Shown in pieces: positions 27,428-36,328 of a DNA stretch of 64,000 nucleotides (position 1 is its first letter; the number at the start of each line of letters is the position of its first letter). The position numbers and the translations under genes were made by a program. The notes under the pieces were generated by a model that was given only the letters and a program-made list of their open reading frames with translations, made no database searches and was not told the DNA's origin. The stretch is from Desulfosporosinus sp. FKB (lineage in GTDB: Bacteria; Bacillota; Desulfitobacteriia; Desulfitobacteriales; Desulfitobacteriaceae), in the NCBI RefSeq assembly GCF_002196705.1, contig NZ_NADJ01000030.1:1-64000 (forward strand), in the 5' to 3' direction.

Positions 27428-27476
27428 TATTTACTATTTACTATTTACTATTTACTATTTACTATTTACTATTTAC
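27428..27476. repeat. Seven tandem copies of a 7-bp unit at the U32 gene stop codon
   Basis: TATTTAC is repeated seven times without error. The last copy contains the TAA stop (27473-27475) of the U32-family gene; on the minus strand the array reads GTAAATA and gives stops in several frames. A simple sequence repeat of this purity suggests slippage variation, outside the coding part. Confidence 0.9.
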
Positions 27477-28741
27477 TTCTTCTCACTCTTCGCCCGCCGC
27501 AAGACACTGTAGGGCAAGATGTTCTGCGGTGTCCTGATTTTTATCTTCTGTTGGGCATGACGTGCCACCTCTAGAGGTTCCCCACTCATATCCCACATCT
27601 CCCGAATTTGAAACGACCAGGGCTTAGCTTGAGGAGTCAAGACTTCTAAGACCTCTCCGCATTTAAAGTTGTTCCGCTGCTCAACCCAGGATGCGTCTTG
27701 ATCTGCAATCATGGGCATAGTCTCAGCCTCTTCCTCACTTAATCCTACCCCAACAAAATCGAAATCCCGCACATAATGAGAGGTTTCTAAATTATGAGAT
27801 TTCGCCCCCGGCTTCCCAAATAAAAAGCCCGACGAATAATCCCGATGACTGACTTTGTCCATTTCTTCCAGCCACTGTGCCAGTTTCCCCTGAAATGATG
27901 ATTCCCCATCCTCCCAGAGGGTATCGATAGCCTCCCGGTAGACTTTGACAGTGCTGGCGACATAATGGACACTTTTCATCCGGCCTTCAATTTTATAACT
28001 GTCCAAATTGAGAGGTTTTAATAAGGGCAAATGAGGTAACAAGCATAAATCATGAGAGTTGAAGACATAGGTTCCCCGTTCATCCTCTTCAACCGGAAAC
28101 ACTTCTCCCGGCCGTTTCTCTTCCACCAGGGCATATCCCCAACGGCAGGGTTGGGTACATTCTCCTCGATTGGCGTCCCTCCCGGTCAAATAGTTGCTCA
28201 GCAAACAACGACCGGAATAAGACATGCACATGGCGCCATGGATAAATACCTCTAAGCCGCCTTCTACCTTGGAACGAATTTCCCCCAGCTCCTCCAACGA
28301 CAATTCCCGGGCTAAAACGACTCTTTCGATGCCCTGGTTCAGCCAGAACCGTATTGAATAAGAATTTGTGTTGTTTGCCTGAGTACTTAAATGCAGCGGC
28401 AAAGAAGGAGCTACTTCTTGAGCTAAAGCAATAATTCCCGGATCGGAAATAATGGCTCCGTCTACGCCTAAGGCTTCTAGACGTTTCAGATAGGCGGGAA
28501 GCTCTGCAAAATCTGCCTCATGGGCAAAAATATTGACGGTTATGTAGATCTTTTTTTGGAGCTTATGGGTCCAAACAACTGCCTGTTCTAATTCCTCCAG
28601 ATTAAAATTCCCCGCAAATGCCCTCAGGCCAAACGATGGCCCACCCATATAAACTGCATCCGCTCCATAAGCCAGGGCATACTTGAGTTTTTCCCAATCT
28701 CCCGCAGGTGCTAATAATTCAGGTTTTTTCATGTTGTTCAC
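27473..28741 (-). CDS. U32-family protein, probable tRNA hydroxylation protein (TrhP/YrrO type)
   Basis: A 422-residue protein of peptidase family U32. The diagnostic block EVFIHGAMCMSYSGRCLLSNYLTGRDANRGECTQPCRW (about residues 165-205) includes four cysteines that bind an iron-sulfur cluster or metal in the family. The N-terminus has the expected ELLAPAGDWEKLKYALAYGADAVYMGG. Proteins of this subgroup (E. coli TrhP, B. subtilis YrrO) are required for 5-hydroxylation of U34 in tRNA, using prephenate; older records call them collagenase-like proteases. In relatives it lies near mltG and alaS, as here. The partner YrrN-like subunit was not found in the window. Confidence 0.9.
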   Translation of the reverse strand: MNNMKKPELLAPAGDWEKLKYALAYGADAVYMGGPSFGLRAFAGNFNLEELEQAVVWTHKLQKKIYITVNIFAHEADFAELPAYLKRLEALGVDGAIISDPGIIALAQEVAPSLPLHLSTQANNTNSYSIRFWLNQGIERVVLARELSLEELGEIRSKVEGGLEVFIHGAMCMSYSGRCLLSNYLTGRDANRGECTQPCRWGYALVEEKRPGEVFPVEEDERGTYVFNSHDLCLLPHLPLLKPLNLDSYKIEGRMKSVHYVASTVKVYREAIDTLWEDGESSFQGKLAQWLEEMDKVSHRDYSSGFLFGKPGAKSHNLETSHYVRDFDFVGVGLSEEEAETMPMIADQDASWVEQRNNFKCGEVLEVLTPQAKPWSFQIREMWDMSGEPLEVARHAQQKIKIRTPQNILPYSVLRRAKSEKK

Positions 28742-29109
28742 CTAACTTTTTCCAAGAATCGCGCTATAAGAATAACCTATGAGTATCCCTAATTACTATA
28801 CCCTAAATTAGCGTTTTTGTCGTCTTTAATGCCATGTTAAGTAAATGCAATATCATTTTAAATGAATGGATTCATAAATGAATTTTTGGAAATGCAACCC
28901 CAATATAGTTTTAAATTTTATCTATATGATACTGTCATTCAGTCTTAAGGCATTATCGGTAAAGCTTCACGAGATTCTCAGTCGACTAAAACTGCTTTAA
29001 ACAAATGTCTGATAATTTCAACTAATTTTACTTCAAACTATCCTCTCTTAAGGAAATAAGTGGTATTATTATATTATTAACTTACTATGAAGAGGAGGAT
29101 ATTTCGGAA
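28742..29109. other. Divergent intergenic region, U32 gene / MoxR gene
   Basis: About 370 AT-rich bases between divergent genes; promoters for both must lie here but no clear -35/-10 pair was chosen. The only certain site is AGAGGAGGATATTT before the MoxR ATG at 29110. Confidence 0.5.
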
Positions 29110-29973
29110 ATGGCCGATCAGTATATCTTTCAAGGAACTGAAGACTATATTGTTTCGAAGAATTTGCAAAATAGTGTTAACATCTCCGTTGCTTTAAAAA
29201 GGCCGCTTTTAATCAAAGGAGAACCTGGTACAGGAAAAACCATGCTCGCTGAAAGTATTGCCCGTTCCCTAGGTCTCCCCCTATTTATTTGGAATATTAA
29301 ATCCACCACCAAAGCACAAGATGGTCTTTATGTCTATGACACAGTTCAGCGTTTATATGACAGTCAATTTGGGGGACAGAATGTTTCGGAGATTAAACAG
29401 TACATTAAATTAGGCAAGCTTGGTGAGGCTTTTGACGCCAAGGAACGGGTTGTGCTGCTAATTGATGAAATTGACAAGGCTGATTTAGAATTCCCCAACG
29501 ACTTACTTTGGGAATTGGATGTTATGAATTTCTATATACCGGAAACCGGGGAAACCATAACCGCCGTACAGAGGCCGATTGTTATTATCACGAGCAATGC
29601 TGAGAAAGAGCTTCCGGACGCTTTTTTACGGCGCTGCATTTTTCATTATATTGATTTTCCTGATCCGGAAATGATGACAGAAATTGTAAAGGTTCATTTT
29701 CCAGAACTGGAAGGCCAGCTGCTGGCAGAGGCTTTAAAGGCCTTCTACTGGGTACGCAGTATTTCAGGAATACAGAAAAAGCCCAGCACCAGCGAGCTTT
29801 TAGATTGGGTTCAGGCTTTGACCATCGGTGGGATTGCGCCGGAAACAATCTCCCAAGAGCTGCCTTTTTTAGGAGCTTTGCTTAAAAAGAATCAGGACTT
29901 TGACCTGACCTTGCGCCAATTACATACGCACGGCATGGAAAATCCGGCTCGCACCTCAAAACGTGGTTGGTAA
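29110..29973 (+). CDS. MoxR-type AAA+ ATPase
   Basis: A 287-residue AAA+ ATPase. Walker A GEPGTGKT is at about residue 37, Walker B VVLLIDEIDKAD near 115, and a sensor-1-like IVIITSNAEKELP with DAFLRRCIF (Arg finger region) near 157-180. MoxR proteins act as chaperones that help insert metals or assemble complexes, together with a VWA protein. The next gene starts 4 nt after the stop and is exactly such a VWA protein, so the pair works together. The client is unknown. Confidence 0.9.
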   Translation: MADQYIFQGTEDYIVSKNLQNSVNISVALKRPLLIKGEPGTGKTMLAESIARSLGLPLFIWNIKSTTKAQDGLYVYDTVQRLYDSQFGGQNVSEIKQYIKLGKLGEAFDAKERVVLLIDEIDKADLEFPNDLLWELDVMNFYIPETGETITAVQRPIVIITSNAEKELPDAFLRRCIFHYIDFPDPEMMTEIVKVHFPELEGQLLAEALKAFYWVRSISGIQKKPSTSELLDWVQALTIGGIAPETISQELPFLGALLKKNQDFDLTLRQLHTHGMENPARTSKRGW

Positions 29974-29976
29974 GCT

Positions 29977-31185
29977 ATGTTTACGAACTTTTTTTACCAA
30001 TTACGACGAGAAGGCGTTCCCGTTTCCCTTACCGAGTGGATGACCTTAATGGAAGCTCTCAGTGTCGGCTTGGCTGATTCCAGTCTCTCCGGATTTTACT
30101 ACTTGTCCCGGGCAATTTTAGTTAAAAGCGAAAGTCACTTTGACCAATATGATGTGGCATTTCAGAGATATTTTCAGGGGATCGAAACACCGGAACAATT
30201 GTTGGAGCAAGTTTCCCAATGGCTCGCCAATCCTCTTCCGCAAAAACTCTTTTCTGAAGAGGAACGGAATGAACTCCTAAAGAAACTAGGCTTACCGGAT
30301 TGGGAAAGCTTACGAGCTGCTCTCGAAGAACGTCTGCGCATACAAGACGGGCCTCACCATGGGGGAAATACCTGGATCGGGACAAGCGGGACATCACCTT
30401 TCGGCCACTCCGGCTTCCATCCGGGAGGCGTAAGAATTGGCGGAAAATCTCACGGCCAATCCGCAGTAAAAGTGGCTGCTGAACGAAATTACAAGGAATA
30501 CCGCCGGGACGAAACCTTGGGTGTTCGTCAATTTGAGCTGGCCCTACGCGGTCTGCGTCAGTTTAGTACTCGTCTGGAGGGAGCCAAGGACCAACTTGAC
30601 CTGGATGCCACCATTGACGAAACCTGTAAAAATGCCGGGCAATTGAAACTTATCTGGACAAGACCCCGTAAAAATTCTGTCAAAGTCATTGTCCTCATGG
30701 ATGCAGGCGGTTCCATGGTTCCCTATGCCAGAATCTGCAGTCAACTTTTCTCAGCAGTCCATAAATCATCGCATTTTAAAGATTTAAGGTTCTATTACTT
30801 CCACAACTGCATCTATGACCTTCTCTATCTTGATGCTTCCTGCAATCCCCGGAAAGCAATTAAAACAGAAAATATCCTGCAATCCCTCCACTCTGATTAC
30901 AAAGTTCTCCTTATTGGAGATGCGGCCATGGCACCGAGTGAACTGCTGATGAGCGACGGCAACATTTTTTGGGATATCGGGAATACAGAGCCGGGAATAA
31001 CCTGGCTGAAACGATTAGCGCAAAAGTTTCCCTATCAGGTGTGGCTTAACCCAATACCTATGGCCTATTGGGAACAGATTCACGGATATCAAACTATCAA
31101 AATGGTCCGGGAAATCTTCCCTATGTATGAATTAACTCTCGAAGGTCTAGATCGGGCTACTAAAAAGTTATTGGTGCGTAAATAG
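29977..31185 (+). CDS. VWA-domain (CoxE-like) partner of the MoxR ATPase
   Basis: A 402-residue soluble protein. The N-terminal part is helical and acidic (FFYQLRREGVPVSLTEWMTLMEAL). A Gly/His-rich linker (GGNTWIGTSGTSPFGHSGFHPGG, about 130-150) precedes the VWA domain. The MIDAS motif is DAGGSM at about residue 242, a form of D-x-x-G-S with Gly at position 3 and Ser where expected; the later LLIGDAAM may supply the Asp. It matches the CoxE/DUF-VWA type found next to MoxR. The 4-nt gap to the ATPase indicates co-translation. Confidence 0.85.
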   Translation: MFTNFFYQLRREGVPVSLTEWMTLMEALSVGLADSSLSGFYYLSRAILVKSESHFDQYDVAFQRYFQGIETPEQLLEQVSQWLANPLPQKLFSEEERNELLKKLGLPDWESLRAALEERLRIQDGPHHGGNTWIGTSGTSPFGHSGFHPGGVRIGGKSHGQSAVKVAAERNYKEYRRDETLGVRQFELALRGLRQFSTRLEGAKDQLDLDATIDETCKNAGQLKLIWTRPRKNSVKVIVLMDAGGSMVPYARICSQLFSAVHKSSHFKDLRFYYFHNCIYDLLYLDASCNPRKAIKTENILQSLHSDYKVLLIGDAAMAPSELLMSDGNIFWDIGNTEPGITWLKRLAQKFPYQVWLNPIPMAYWEQIHGYQTIKMVREIFPMYELTLEGLDRATKKLLVRK

Positions 31186-31190
31186 CCTCC

Positions 31191-32210
31191 TTACTGATAC
31201 AATTTAATATTTTTGAGATGTTCTGCATAGGTCTTGGCAAAGGCATGATATCCGTCTTTTTTGGCCACATAATATAAATAATCCGTTTGGGCGGGGTACA
31301 AAGCCGCATGCAAAGAAGCATCTCCAGGGTTGGCAATCGGCCCCGGTGGTAAGCCGCGGTGAAGATAGGTATTATACGGTGAAGGTATCTGAAGATCCTT
31401 GTTAAAGAGTTTTGCTTTGGGCGTATCCAATAAAAATTGAATCGTAGCATCAACCTGAAGAGGCATGTTGCGCTTCAAGCGATTCATTATTACCGAAGCG
31501 ATCAGCGGGCGATCCGTTGCTTTCACCGCCTCTTTTTCTACCAAAGAAGCTAGGCTTACCCACTGAAGTACCGTAAGCTTTGTACTGCTCAGCCGAGTTT
31601 GAACCTCAGGTGTCATTTCCTTGGCAAATTGCTGCAAGAACATGTCAATCACAGCGTGAGGACTCATCTTAGGATCGATGAAATAGGTGTTCGGGGAAAG
31701 AAAACCTTCTAAACGGTGAATTCCTGCCGGAGTTCCTTCAAGAAAAGAATAGGGAAAAGAATCTTCCGTGACAACTTTTGTATACTCTTCTTTACTACCG
31801 AGTCCTTTTTGCACAAGGAGATCAATAATTTGTTCCGTGGAATAACCTTCTGGAATCGTTATCCTAATAGAATTAGAAACCTCTTCGCCTTTGATTAACT
31901 GCTCAATAATTTCAGTCGGTGTCATAGTAGGTGATAGTTCATAATCCCCAGCATACATTTTAAAATTTGCCTTCTGTGACCGCACTAACCAACGAAACAA
32001 ATTGGCACTGCGAATCAGGTGACGCTGTTCTAATTCAGTTGCTAATTGATCCGTTGTTGTTCCTGAAGTGATTGTAATTGTAACACTGTTCCCTGTTGAA
32101 GAGTAAGGTTTAGTAGCCCAGGACCACCACGACAACAATATGATGCTCCCCGCGAGCAAAAGTAAAATTATTCTCGCACGTAAATCCCTACCCTTTTTCT
32201 TTCCGGACAC
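31191..32210 (-). CDS. mltG: MltG-like endolytic transglycosylase
   Basis: A 339-residue membrane-anchored YceG/MltG protein that cuts nascent glycan strands and so helps end peptidoglycan chain growth. A GTG at 32210 (GTG-TCC-GGA, encoding MSGKKKGRDLR) is preferred to the ATG at 32285, because GGAAAGAG lies about 10 nt before and the long form would overlap the upstream gene. One membrane helix (IILLLLAGSIILLSWW) is followed by a LysM-like N-terminal domain and the catalytic domain with the key Glu in ASLVEKEAVKATDRPLIASVIMNRL and PYNTYLHRGLPPGPIANPG. Confidence 0.9.
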   Translation of the reverse strand: MSGKKKGRDLRARIILLLLAGSIILLSWWSWATKPYSSTGNSVTITITSGTTTDQLATELEQRHLIRSANLFRWLVRSQKANFKMYAGDYELSPTMTPTEIIEQLIKGEEVSNSIRITIPEGYSTEQIIDLLVQKGLGSKEEYTKVVTEDSFPYSFLEGTPAGIHRLEGFLSPNTYFIDPKMSPHAVIDMFLQQFAKEMTPEVQTRLSSTKLTVLQWVSLASLVEKEAVKATDRPLIASVIMNRLKRNMPLQVDATIQFLLDTPKAKLFNKDLQIPSPYNTYLHRGLPPGPIANPGDASLHAALYPAQTDYLYYVAKKDGYHAFAKTYAEHLKNIKLYQ

Positions 32211-32247
32211 ATTTTCACACTCTCTTTCCAAAAAGACCCAGATAAGC

Positions 32248-33615
32248 TTATGTTCCGATCCGCAAGATGCGATTAGCCGGGGCATAAGAATCCTGACCCA
32301 AAAACTGCTTTGTTACATTGCCTTTTTCGTCCTGGATTACTTTCCACACATTAACAACGATTCCTTTGGTCCCAATTTGATCTACTTTTACTCTGCCTCT
32401 TGGCAAACTCGAATCATAACGACGTATCGTTCTATAGTTCCTGACTTTCACGATTTGTCGTTCAAGGCGAATTGTTTTTCCTGTCTTTTTGCCATAAAGC
32501 TTAATCGTCAGTACCCCTGGTTTAACCTCTGTTCGTATATAGGCCAAGCTGCCTGTATTATTCTTAAATTTAAAATCGATGTTAGGGTAATTGACGGTGG
32601 CGTCCTGACCCGCTGGAATATAAGTCACTGCTACATCATGGTGTTTTCGTTCAACGACCTCTAAATTACTGAGGAGAACTGCATTGTAGAGGGTTGAGGA
32701 AACTTGGCATACGCCCCCTCCCGTCCCCTTAACATACTCGCCATTAATAATAACATAGGCTTCTTTATATCCGGTTTCAGGCTCCCTTGGTCCTACCGCA
32801 TTATTAAAAGAAAACGTAGCCCCAGGCTTGATTGCTTTGCCGTCTAAAGCTTTAGCGGCCGCAGTCAAGTTAGTCGAACGATTAACTTCTCCGACGGCAA
32901 ACTTCGTACTGAATTCGCCAAGAACAGAACCCGCCAAGGACTGGATGGATTCAGTCGTAACTTTCGCTGGAACCTCAACCAACGGAGCCTTAATTTTTTT
33001 TGGAACTTCAGAAAGGGAGCTATTCTGTAGATTATTAATTAATTGATCTGCCTCAACTTTTTTGCCCTTCTGAGCAGGAGTGATGACAACTTTATCGTTT
33101 TGAATTTTAAAGGTTGCATCTTTCGCTGGTTGATTAAATTTCTTTAACTTTTCTTCCAGAACTTTTGTTGCCAATTCAGGATTAGCTTTTAGAACACTTG
33201 GTATAACGTTATTAAGACCCTGACCTTGACTTTGACTTCGATTTTGCTGAGTGTTTTCCAGAGTTTTTTCGACATCAACTTCATATCCCAGCTCCTTTAA
33301 GGTGATGGGAATCTCCGTTTCATTGTACAACAGGATACGAGATTCTTCCAGTTTGTCCTTCGCCCAATCGTTAATTTTACTGGAGGCTTCACTTACAGGG
33401 ACGCCACTTAAATCCAGATCATTATCTACTTTTGTCCCCTGAGGAATTACCTTACTCCCTTCGTTGGCCTCATTAGCCTCGTTATCCGGGTTCGCAGCGC
33501 TTTGAGTGGAAGGTCTCGAGGTATTGATATTAAGCTTGGATTGATTTGAAAAGGGACTGCATCCTCCAATAAGCCAACATAAAACAATACTCAGGAAAAT
33601 AATAATAATTTTCAA
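32248..33615 (-). CDS. VanW-domain lipoprotein with G5 domain
   Basis: A 455-residue exported lipoprotein. The TTG at 33615 is likely the real start, since GGAGGTG lies 8 nt upstream; the ATG at 33636 is too close to the site. Signal peptide with lipobox LIGGC is followed by a Ser/Asn linker, a PG_binding_4-like middle (about 70-210; two DLDLSGVPVSEASSKINDWA-type repeats), then the VanW domain (FSFNNAVGPREPETGYKEA, GTGGGVCQVSSTLYNAVLLS, with the conserved Cys) and a C-terminal G5 domain (IVKVRNYRTIRRYDSSLPRG). It probably acts on cell-wall cross-links in some way; the biochemistry is not known. It sits 38 nt before the likely start of mltG. Confidence 0.85.
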   Translation of the reverse strand: MKIIIIFLSIVLCWLIGGCSPFSNQSKLNINTSRPSTQSAANPDNEANEANEGSKVIPQGTKVDNDLDLSGVPVSEASSKINDWAKDKLEESRILLYNETEIPITLKELGYEVDVEKTLENTQQNRSQSQGQGLNNVIPSVLKANPELATKVLEEKLKKFNQPAKDATFKIQNDKVVITPAQKGKKVEADQLINNLQNSSLSEVPKKIKAPLVEVPAKVTTESIQSLAGSVLGEFSTKFAVGEVNRSTNLTAAAKALDGKAIKPGATFSFNNAVGPREPETGYKEAYVIINGEYVKGTGGGVCQVSSTLYNAVLLSNLEVVERKHHDVAVTYIPAGQDATVNYPNIDFKFKNNTGSLAYIRTEVKPGVLTIKLYGKKTGKTIRLERQIVKVRNYRTIRRYDSSLPRGRVKVDQIGTKGIVVNVWKVIQDEKGNVTKQFLGQDSYAPANRILRIGT

Positions 33616-33804
33616 TGCCCACACCTCCACTTTCATGGATTTAGTATTTCCGTTGTTTTATGGCTTTATCGTCAAGATTTAGTCCTTTTAAAAATATACC
33701 TATATTAAAAAAACAAATGGCAGAAGAAACCCACTAGAAAAACTCTGTGAGGTCTTCTGTCATTATGTAAACTACTAATCTAAGATCTTTAATTAGTCCT
33801 CGTC

Positions 33805-34131
33805 TTAGTCCTCTTCAGATTCGACTAAGTTTTCCCAGGCGTCAGCGACTTTTTCCCACTCTTCATCATCTTCAATGTCGAGCAGCATTTCTCCGCCCTC
33901 ATCATCTTTACCGAGCTTAAGAATAATGGCTTCATCGGCATCTTCATCTTCGGAGTCCTCCTCCGAAATAGGCATCAGCACAAAATAGGTTGAACCATCG
34001 ACTTCCAAAGTGTCAAGATGAAGAAACTCATGGTCTTTTCCTTCATCATCAGTAAGTACAACTGTGTCAAATTCCTCAGCGTCATGCTCATGGTCATGGT
34101 CGTGGTCGTGGTCGTGGTCGTGTTCAGACAT
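33805..34131 (-). CDS. DUF1292 protein with a His-Asp repeat N-terminus
   Basis: A 108-residue acidic DUF1292 protein (YrzB-like) of unknown function, typically next to ruvX. The start at ATG 34131 follows AGAGGTG with 7 nt; the ORF could start 3 codons earlier. The core (VLTDDEGKDHEFLHLDTLEVDGSTYFVLMP) fits the family. The N-terminus carries alternating His-Asp, HDHDHDHDHDHEH, which could bind metal ions. It is encoded by a simple hexamer repeat (about 34088-34125) that may vary in length between strains. The C-terminus is very acidic. Confidence 0.85.
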   Translation of the reverse strand: MSEHDHDHDHDHDHEHDAEEFDTVVLTDDEGKDHEFLHLDTLEVDGSTYFVLMPISEEDSEDEDADEAIILKLGKDDEGGEMLLDIEDDEEWEKVADAWENLVESEED

Positions 34132-34194
34132 GTATTTCACCTCTTATCTAAGAATATGGACATTGTACTATTGTAGGTAATGATTGTCAAATAT

Positions 34195-34617
34195 TCAATT
34201 AGGAATATTTCTTGCATGCCTGCGATCCAAGTATCCTTGAAGAATAAAGACCGCCGCCATCTTGTCAATCACTTGTTTCCTTTTGCCGCGAGAAACATCC
34301 GCTTCTAACAAAGTCCTCTGGGCGGCCACCGTGCTGAGACGCTCATCCCAACGCTCTACAGGAAGCCCAAACTCTGCACGCAAACGATCCACAAATTCAT
34401 CCGTCAAAGCACAGCGAGGCCCCAACGTCCCATTCATATTCTTCGGATAACCAATAACGATCTCAGACACCTCATACTCTTTAAGCAATTCCCCTAATTC
34501 CTCAATTTCCCTCGAAGAGCGTCTAATAGTCTTAACTCCCTGCGCCGTCAAAAACAACGCATCACTCACTGCCACACCAATCGTCTTAGAACCAAAATCC
34601 AAGCCCATAATCCGCAT
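34195..34617 (-). CDS. ruvX: RuvX/YqgF-family putative Holliday-junction resolvase
   Basis: A 140-residue protein of the YqgF/RuvX family. RNase H-like motifs: [16 protein letters not shown] near the start with a catalytic Asp, [17 protein letters not shown] in the middle and the C-terminal [14 protein letters not shown]. In E. coli it is needed for 16S rRNA 5' maturation; the older junction-resolvase name is less certain. The ATG at 34617 with AAGGTGG is preferred to the TTG at 34620. Its 3' neighbour is the DUF1292 gene, as usual in Firmicutes. Confidence 0.9.
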   Translation of the reverse strand: MRIMGLDFGSKTIGVAVSDALFLTAQGVKTIRRSSREIEELGELLKEYEVSEIVIGYPKNMNGTLGPRCALTDEFVDRLRAEFGLPVERWDERLSTVAAQRTLLEADVSRGKRKQVIDKMAAVFILQGYLDRRHARNIPN

Positions 34618-34664
34618 CAAAATCCACCTTCCCTAAACCCCAGTCAACAACGCCCACCCCGCAT

Positions 34665-35165
34665 CATCCTCCCATCCCCGGGAGACGGATAATTAACCCT
34701 AGTCATTTCCCGCTCTAAGACCCTTGAGCAAGGGGGGAGTGGCATAGCCGGAGCTGATCGATTTACGCCAGTTTGCGAAGCGGAGCCTATGCAACTCCCC
34801 CGACCCCAAGGACTTTCTTACAAAACGCCTCTCGCGTCCTCCCCATACCCGGGAGACGGAGCGATTCAACCCCAGCCACTCCGCTCCTAAGACCCTTGAG
34901 CAGAGGGAGTGGCATGGCCGGAGCTGAGCGATTTACGCCAGTTTGCGAAGCAGAGCCCATGCCACTCCCCCCGACCCCAAAGTCTTGCTTAAAACACCAC
35001 CCAAGCCCCTCGTCCTCCCCCTACCTGGAAGACGGGCGATTCAACCCCAGCCACCTTCCGCTCCTAAGACCCTTGAGCAAGGGGGGAGTTGCATGGCCGG
35101 AGCTGAGCGATTTACGCCAGTTTGCGAAGCGGAGCCCATGCCACTCCCCCGACCCCAAAGACCCG
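34665..35165. repeat. Three tandem copies of a GC-rich palindromic element
   Basis: Copies start at about 34665, 34835 and 35011, each with CGTCCTCCC-, CTCCTAAGACCCTTGAGCA- and GGGAGTGGCATGGCCGGAGC-type blocks; the spacing of GACCCTTGAG is 172 and 177 bp. Each ends in a long stem: GGGAGTGGCATGG pairs with CCATGCCACTCCC around a loop with CGATTTACGCCAGTTTGCG. In copy 1 the stem base pair A-T replaces G-C (GCATAG/CTATGC against GCATGG/CCATGC), a compensating change. The frames that run through are not real genes. The array lies between ruvX and the aldo/keto reductase gene. Confidence 0.85.
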
Positions 35166-35189
35166 GAAGAAAAATCGCCCGACTCCCGC

Positions 35190-36131
35190 CTAAACAATTT
35201 TCAAGCAAAAATGCGGACATACCCTCCCGCAATACCCGCAGAGCACACAGGCCTCCTGATCCACGACAGCTATCTTCTCAATATGTAAAGCGTTCTGTGG
35301 GCAAGCCTCCTGACAGCGTCCACATCCTTCACACCAGTCTGCAATATAAAGCTTCCTTGGTTTATGCTTAACCTTTTCCCGAAGAGCTTGAGGTACCTCT
35401 TGGCTGGACACCAGAAGAAGATTATAATCCACTTCATCAGGACTCGACATTCCTAAAGCCATAGCCTGAATACCCGGAACCTTTTTGATGAAATCAATAG
35501 CCTTTTGAGGATCTTGGCTTAAGTGACCGCCTCCAAACACTTTCATAGCATAAATTCCAACCCCGATCTCTGCGGCAAAGGACAGAGCCTGCAGCATATC
35601 ATCCAAAGTGCCGTCAATAATCCCCAGTCCCTGGTAATTTATAATCGGGTGAATAACATCCAGCCCTGGCTGAAGGGCGCCTGCACGAACACCGTCTACA
35701 GCATGGGTAGAGATGCCAATCCAGCGCACCAACCCTTTTTCTTTGGCCCGCAGCAGTTCCTCCCAAGCTCTTGAATGTCCCTTTAACGTCAGAGCACTTT
35801 CTTGCTCATGAAGCAAAAAGAAATCCAGAACATCCCTCTTCAGTTCTGAACGCGCTTTCTCCAGGCTTTTACGCAAGTCTTGTTCCGTAACAGCGTAAGA
35901 TTTGCTGATAATCCGAACCTGAGGAAAATCCTTGACAGCTTGGGCTATTTGCCCGTAGTTATCATATATTTCTGCCGTGTCAATCCAGTTGATCCCCTGT
36001 TCAAGAGCATATTTTAAAACGTCAACTCCCTGAGCTTCAGTAACTCGCCCCTGCAAGGGAGAAATGGCCAAACTTCCAAAACAAATCTCAGACACCATCG
36101 GTCCCCATGAACCTAGTTTAACCTGATTCAT
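35190..36131 (-). CDS. Aldo/keto reductase with C-terminal two-[4Fe-4S] ferredoxin domain
   Basis: A 313-residue fusion. Residues 1-250 form an aldo/keto reductase barrel: GINWIDTAEIYDNYG (catalytic Asp and Tyr), ISKSYAVTEQDLRKSLEKARSEL (Lys), DFFLLHEQE (His) and WIGISTHAVDGV. After it, ADWCEGCGRCQEACPQNALHI and DQEACVLCGYCGRVCPHFC give two Cys-x2-Cys-x2-Cys-x3-Cys-Pro clusters, so it can take electrons from ferredoxin. Anaerobic Clostridia have many proteins of this type. Substrate unknown. The start overlaps a small upstream ORF by 14 nt. Confidence 0.9.
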   Translation of the reverse strand: MNQVKLGSWGPMVSEICFGSLAISPLQGRVTEAQGVDVLKYALEQGINWIDTAEIYDNYGQIAQAVKDFPQVRIISKSYAVTEQDLRKSLEKARSELKRDVLDFFLLHEQESALTLKGHSRAWEELLRAKEKGLVRWIGISTHAVDGVRAGALQPGLDVIHPIINYQGLGIIDGTLDDMLQALSFAAEIGVGIYAMKVFGGGHLSQDPQKAIDFIKKVPGIQAMALGMSSPDEVDYNLLLVSSQEVPQALREKVKHKPRKLYIADWCEGCGRCQEACPQNALHIEKIAVVDQEACVLCGYCGRVCPHFCLKIV

Positions 36132-36315
36132 CTCTGTCTCCTTCCCTAATCAATGTCTTTAAGCGCTTTACGTACTTTTTCATTCCCAGGCAGCTCAGAG
36201 CAGTCGCAATCTCTGCTCCTTCACCGGCCAAAACCCTGGCGAAAGTAACAAACTCCGCACCACGATCAGTGATGCGGAGTTTCAAAACGTTAATTATCCC
36301 TGCCCCTGACACCAA
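36118..36315 (-). CDS. Small hypothetical protein upstream of the aldo/keto reductase
   Basis: A 65-codon frame from TTG 36315, overlapping the start of the next gene by 14 nt and lying 13 nt after ireB. The codon use and the regular amphipathic sequence (LRITDRGAEFVTFARVLAGEGAEIATALSCLG) look like a real helix-rich protein, perhaps with a winged-helix-like part. The start is not settled; a TTG at 36285 is also possible. No family is recognised. Coupling with the following gene is the main support. Confidence 0.45.
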   Translation of the reverse strand: MVSGAGIINVLKLRITDRGAEFVTFARVLAGEGAEIATALSCLGMKKYVKRLKTLIREGDRDESG

Positions 36316-36328
36316 GGCCAGTTTTGCT

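Noticed and set aside
27428-27476. CRISPR or regulatory binding-site array at the 7-bp repeats
   Set aside because: The unit is a pure AT-rich 7-mer without spacers, a simple sequence repeat.
34665-35165. CRISPR array
   Set aside because: The repeats are 172-177 bp apart and themselves fill the units; there are no short constant repeats with unique spacers and no cas genes.
34773-35371. Long plus-strand frames (171 and 142 codons) across the palindromic repeats
   Set aside because: They have proline/arginine-rich low-complexity content that simply reads the repeat, no ribosome-binding site, and one extends antisense into the aldo/keto reductase gene.
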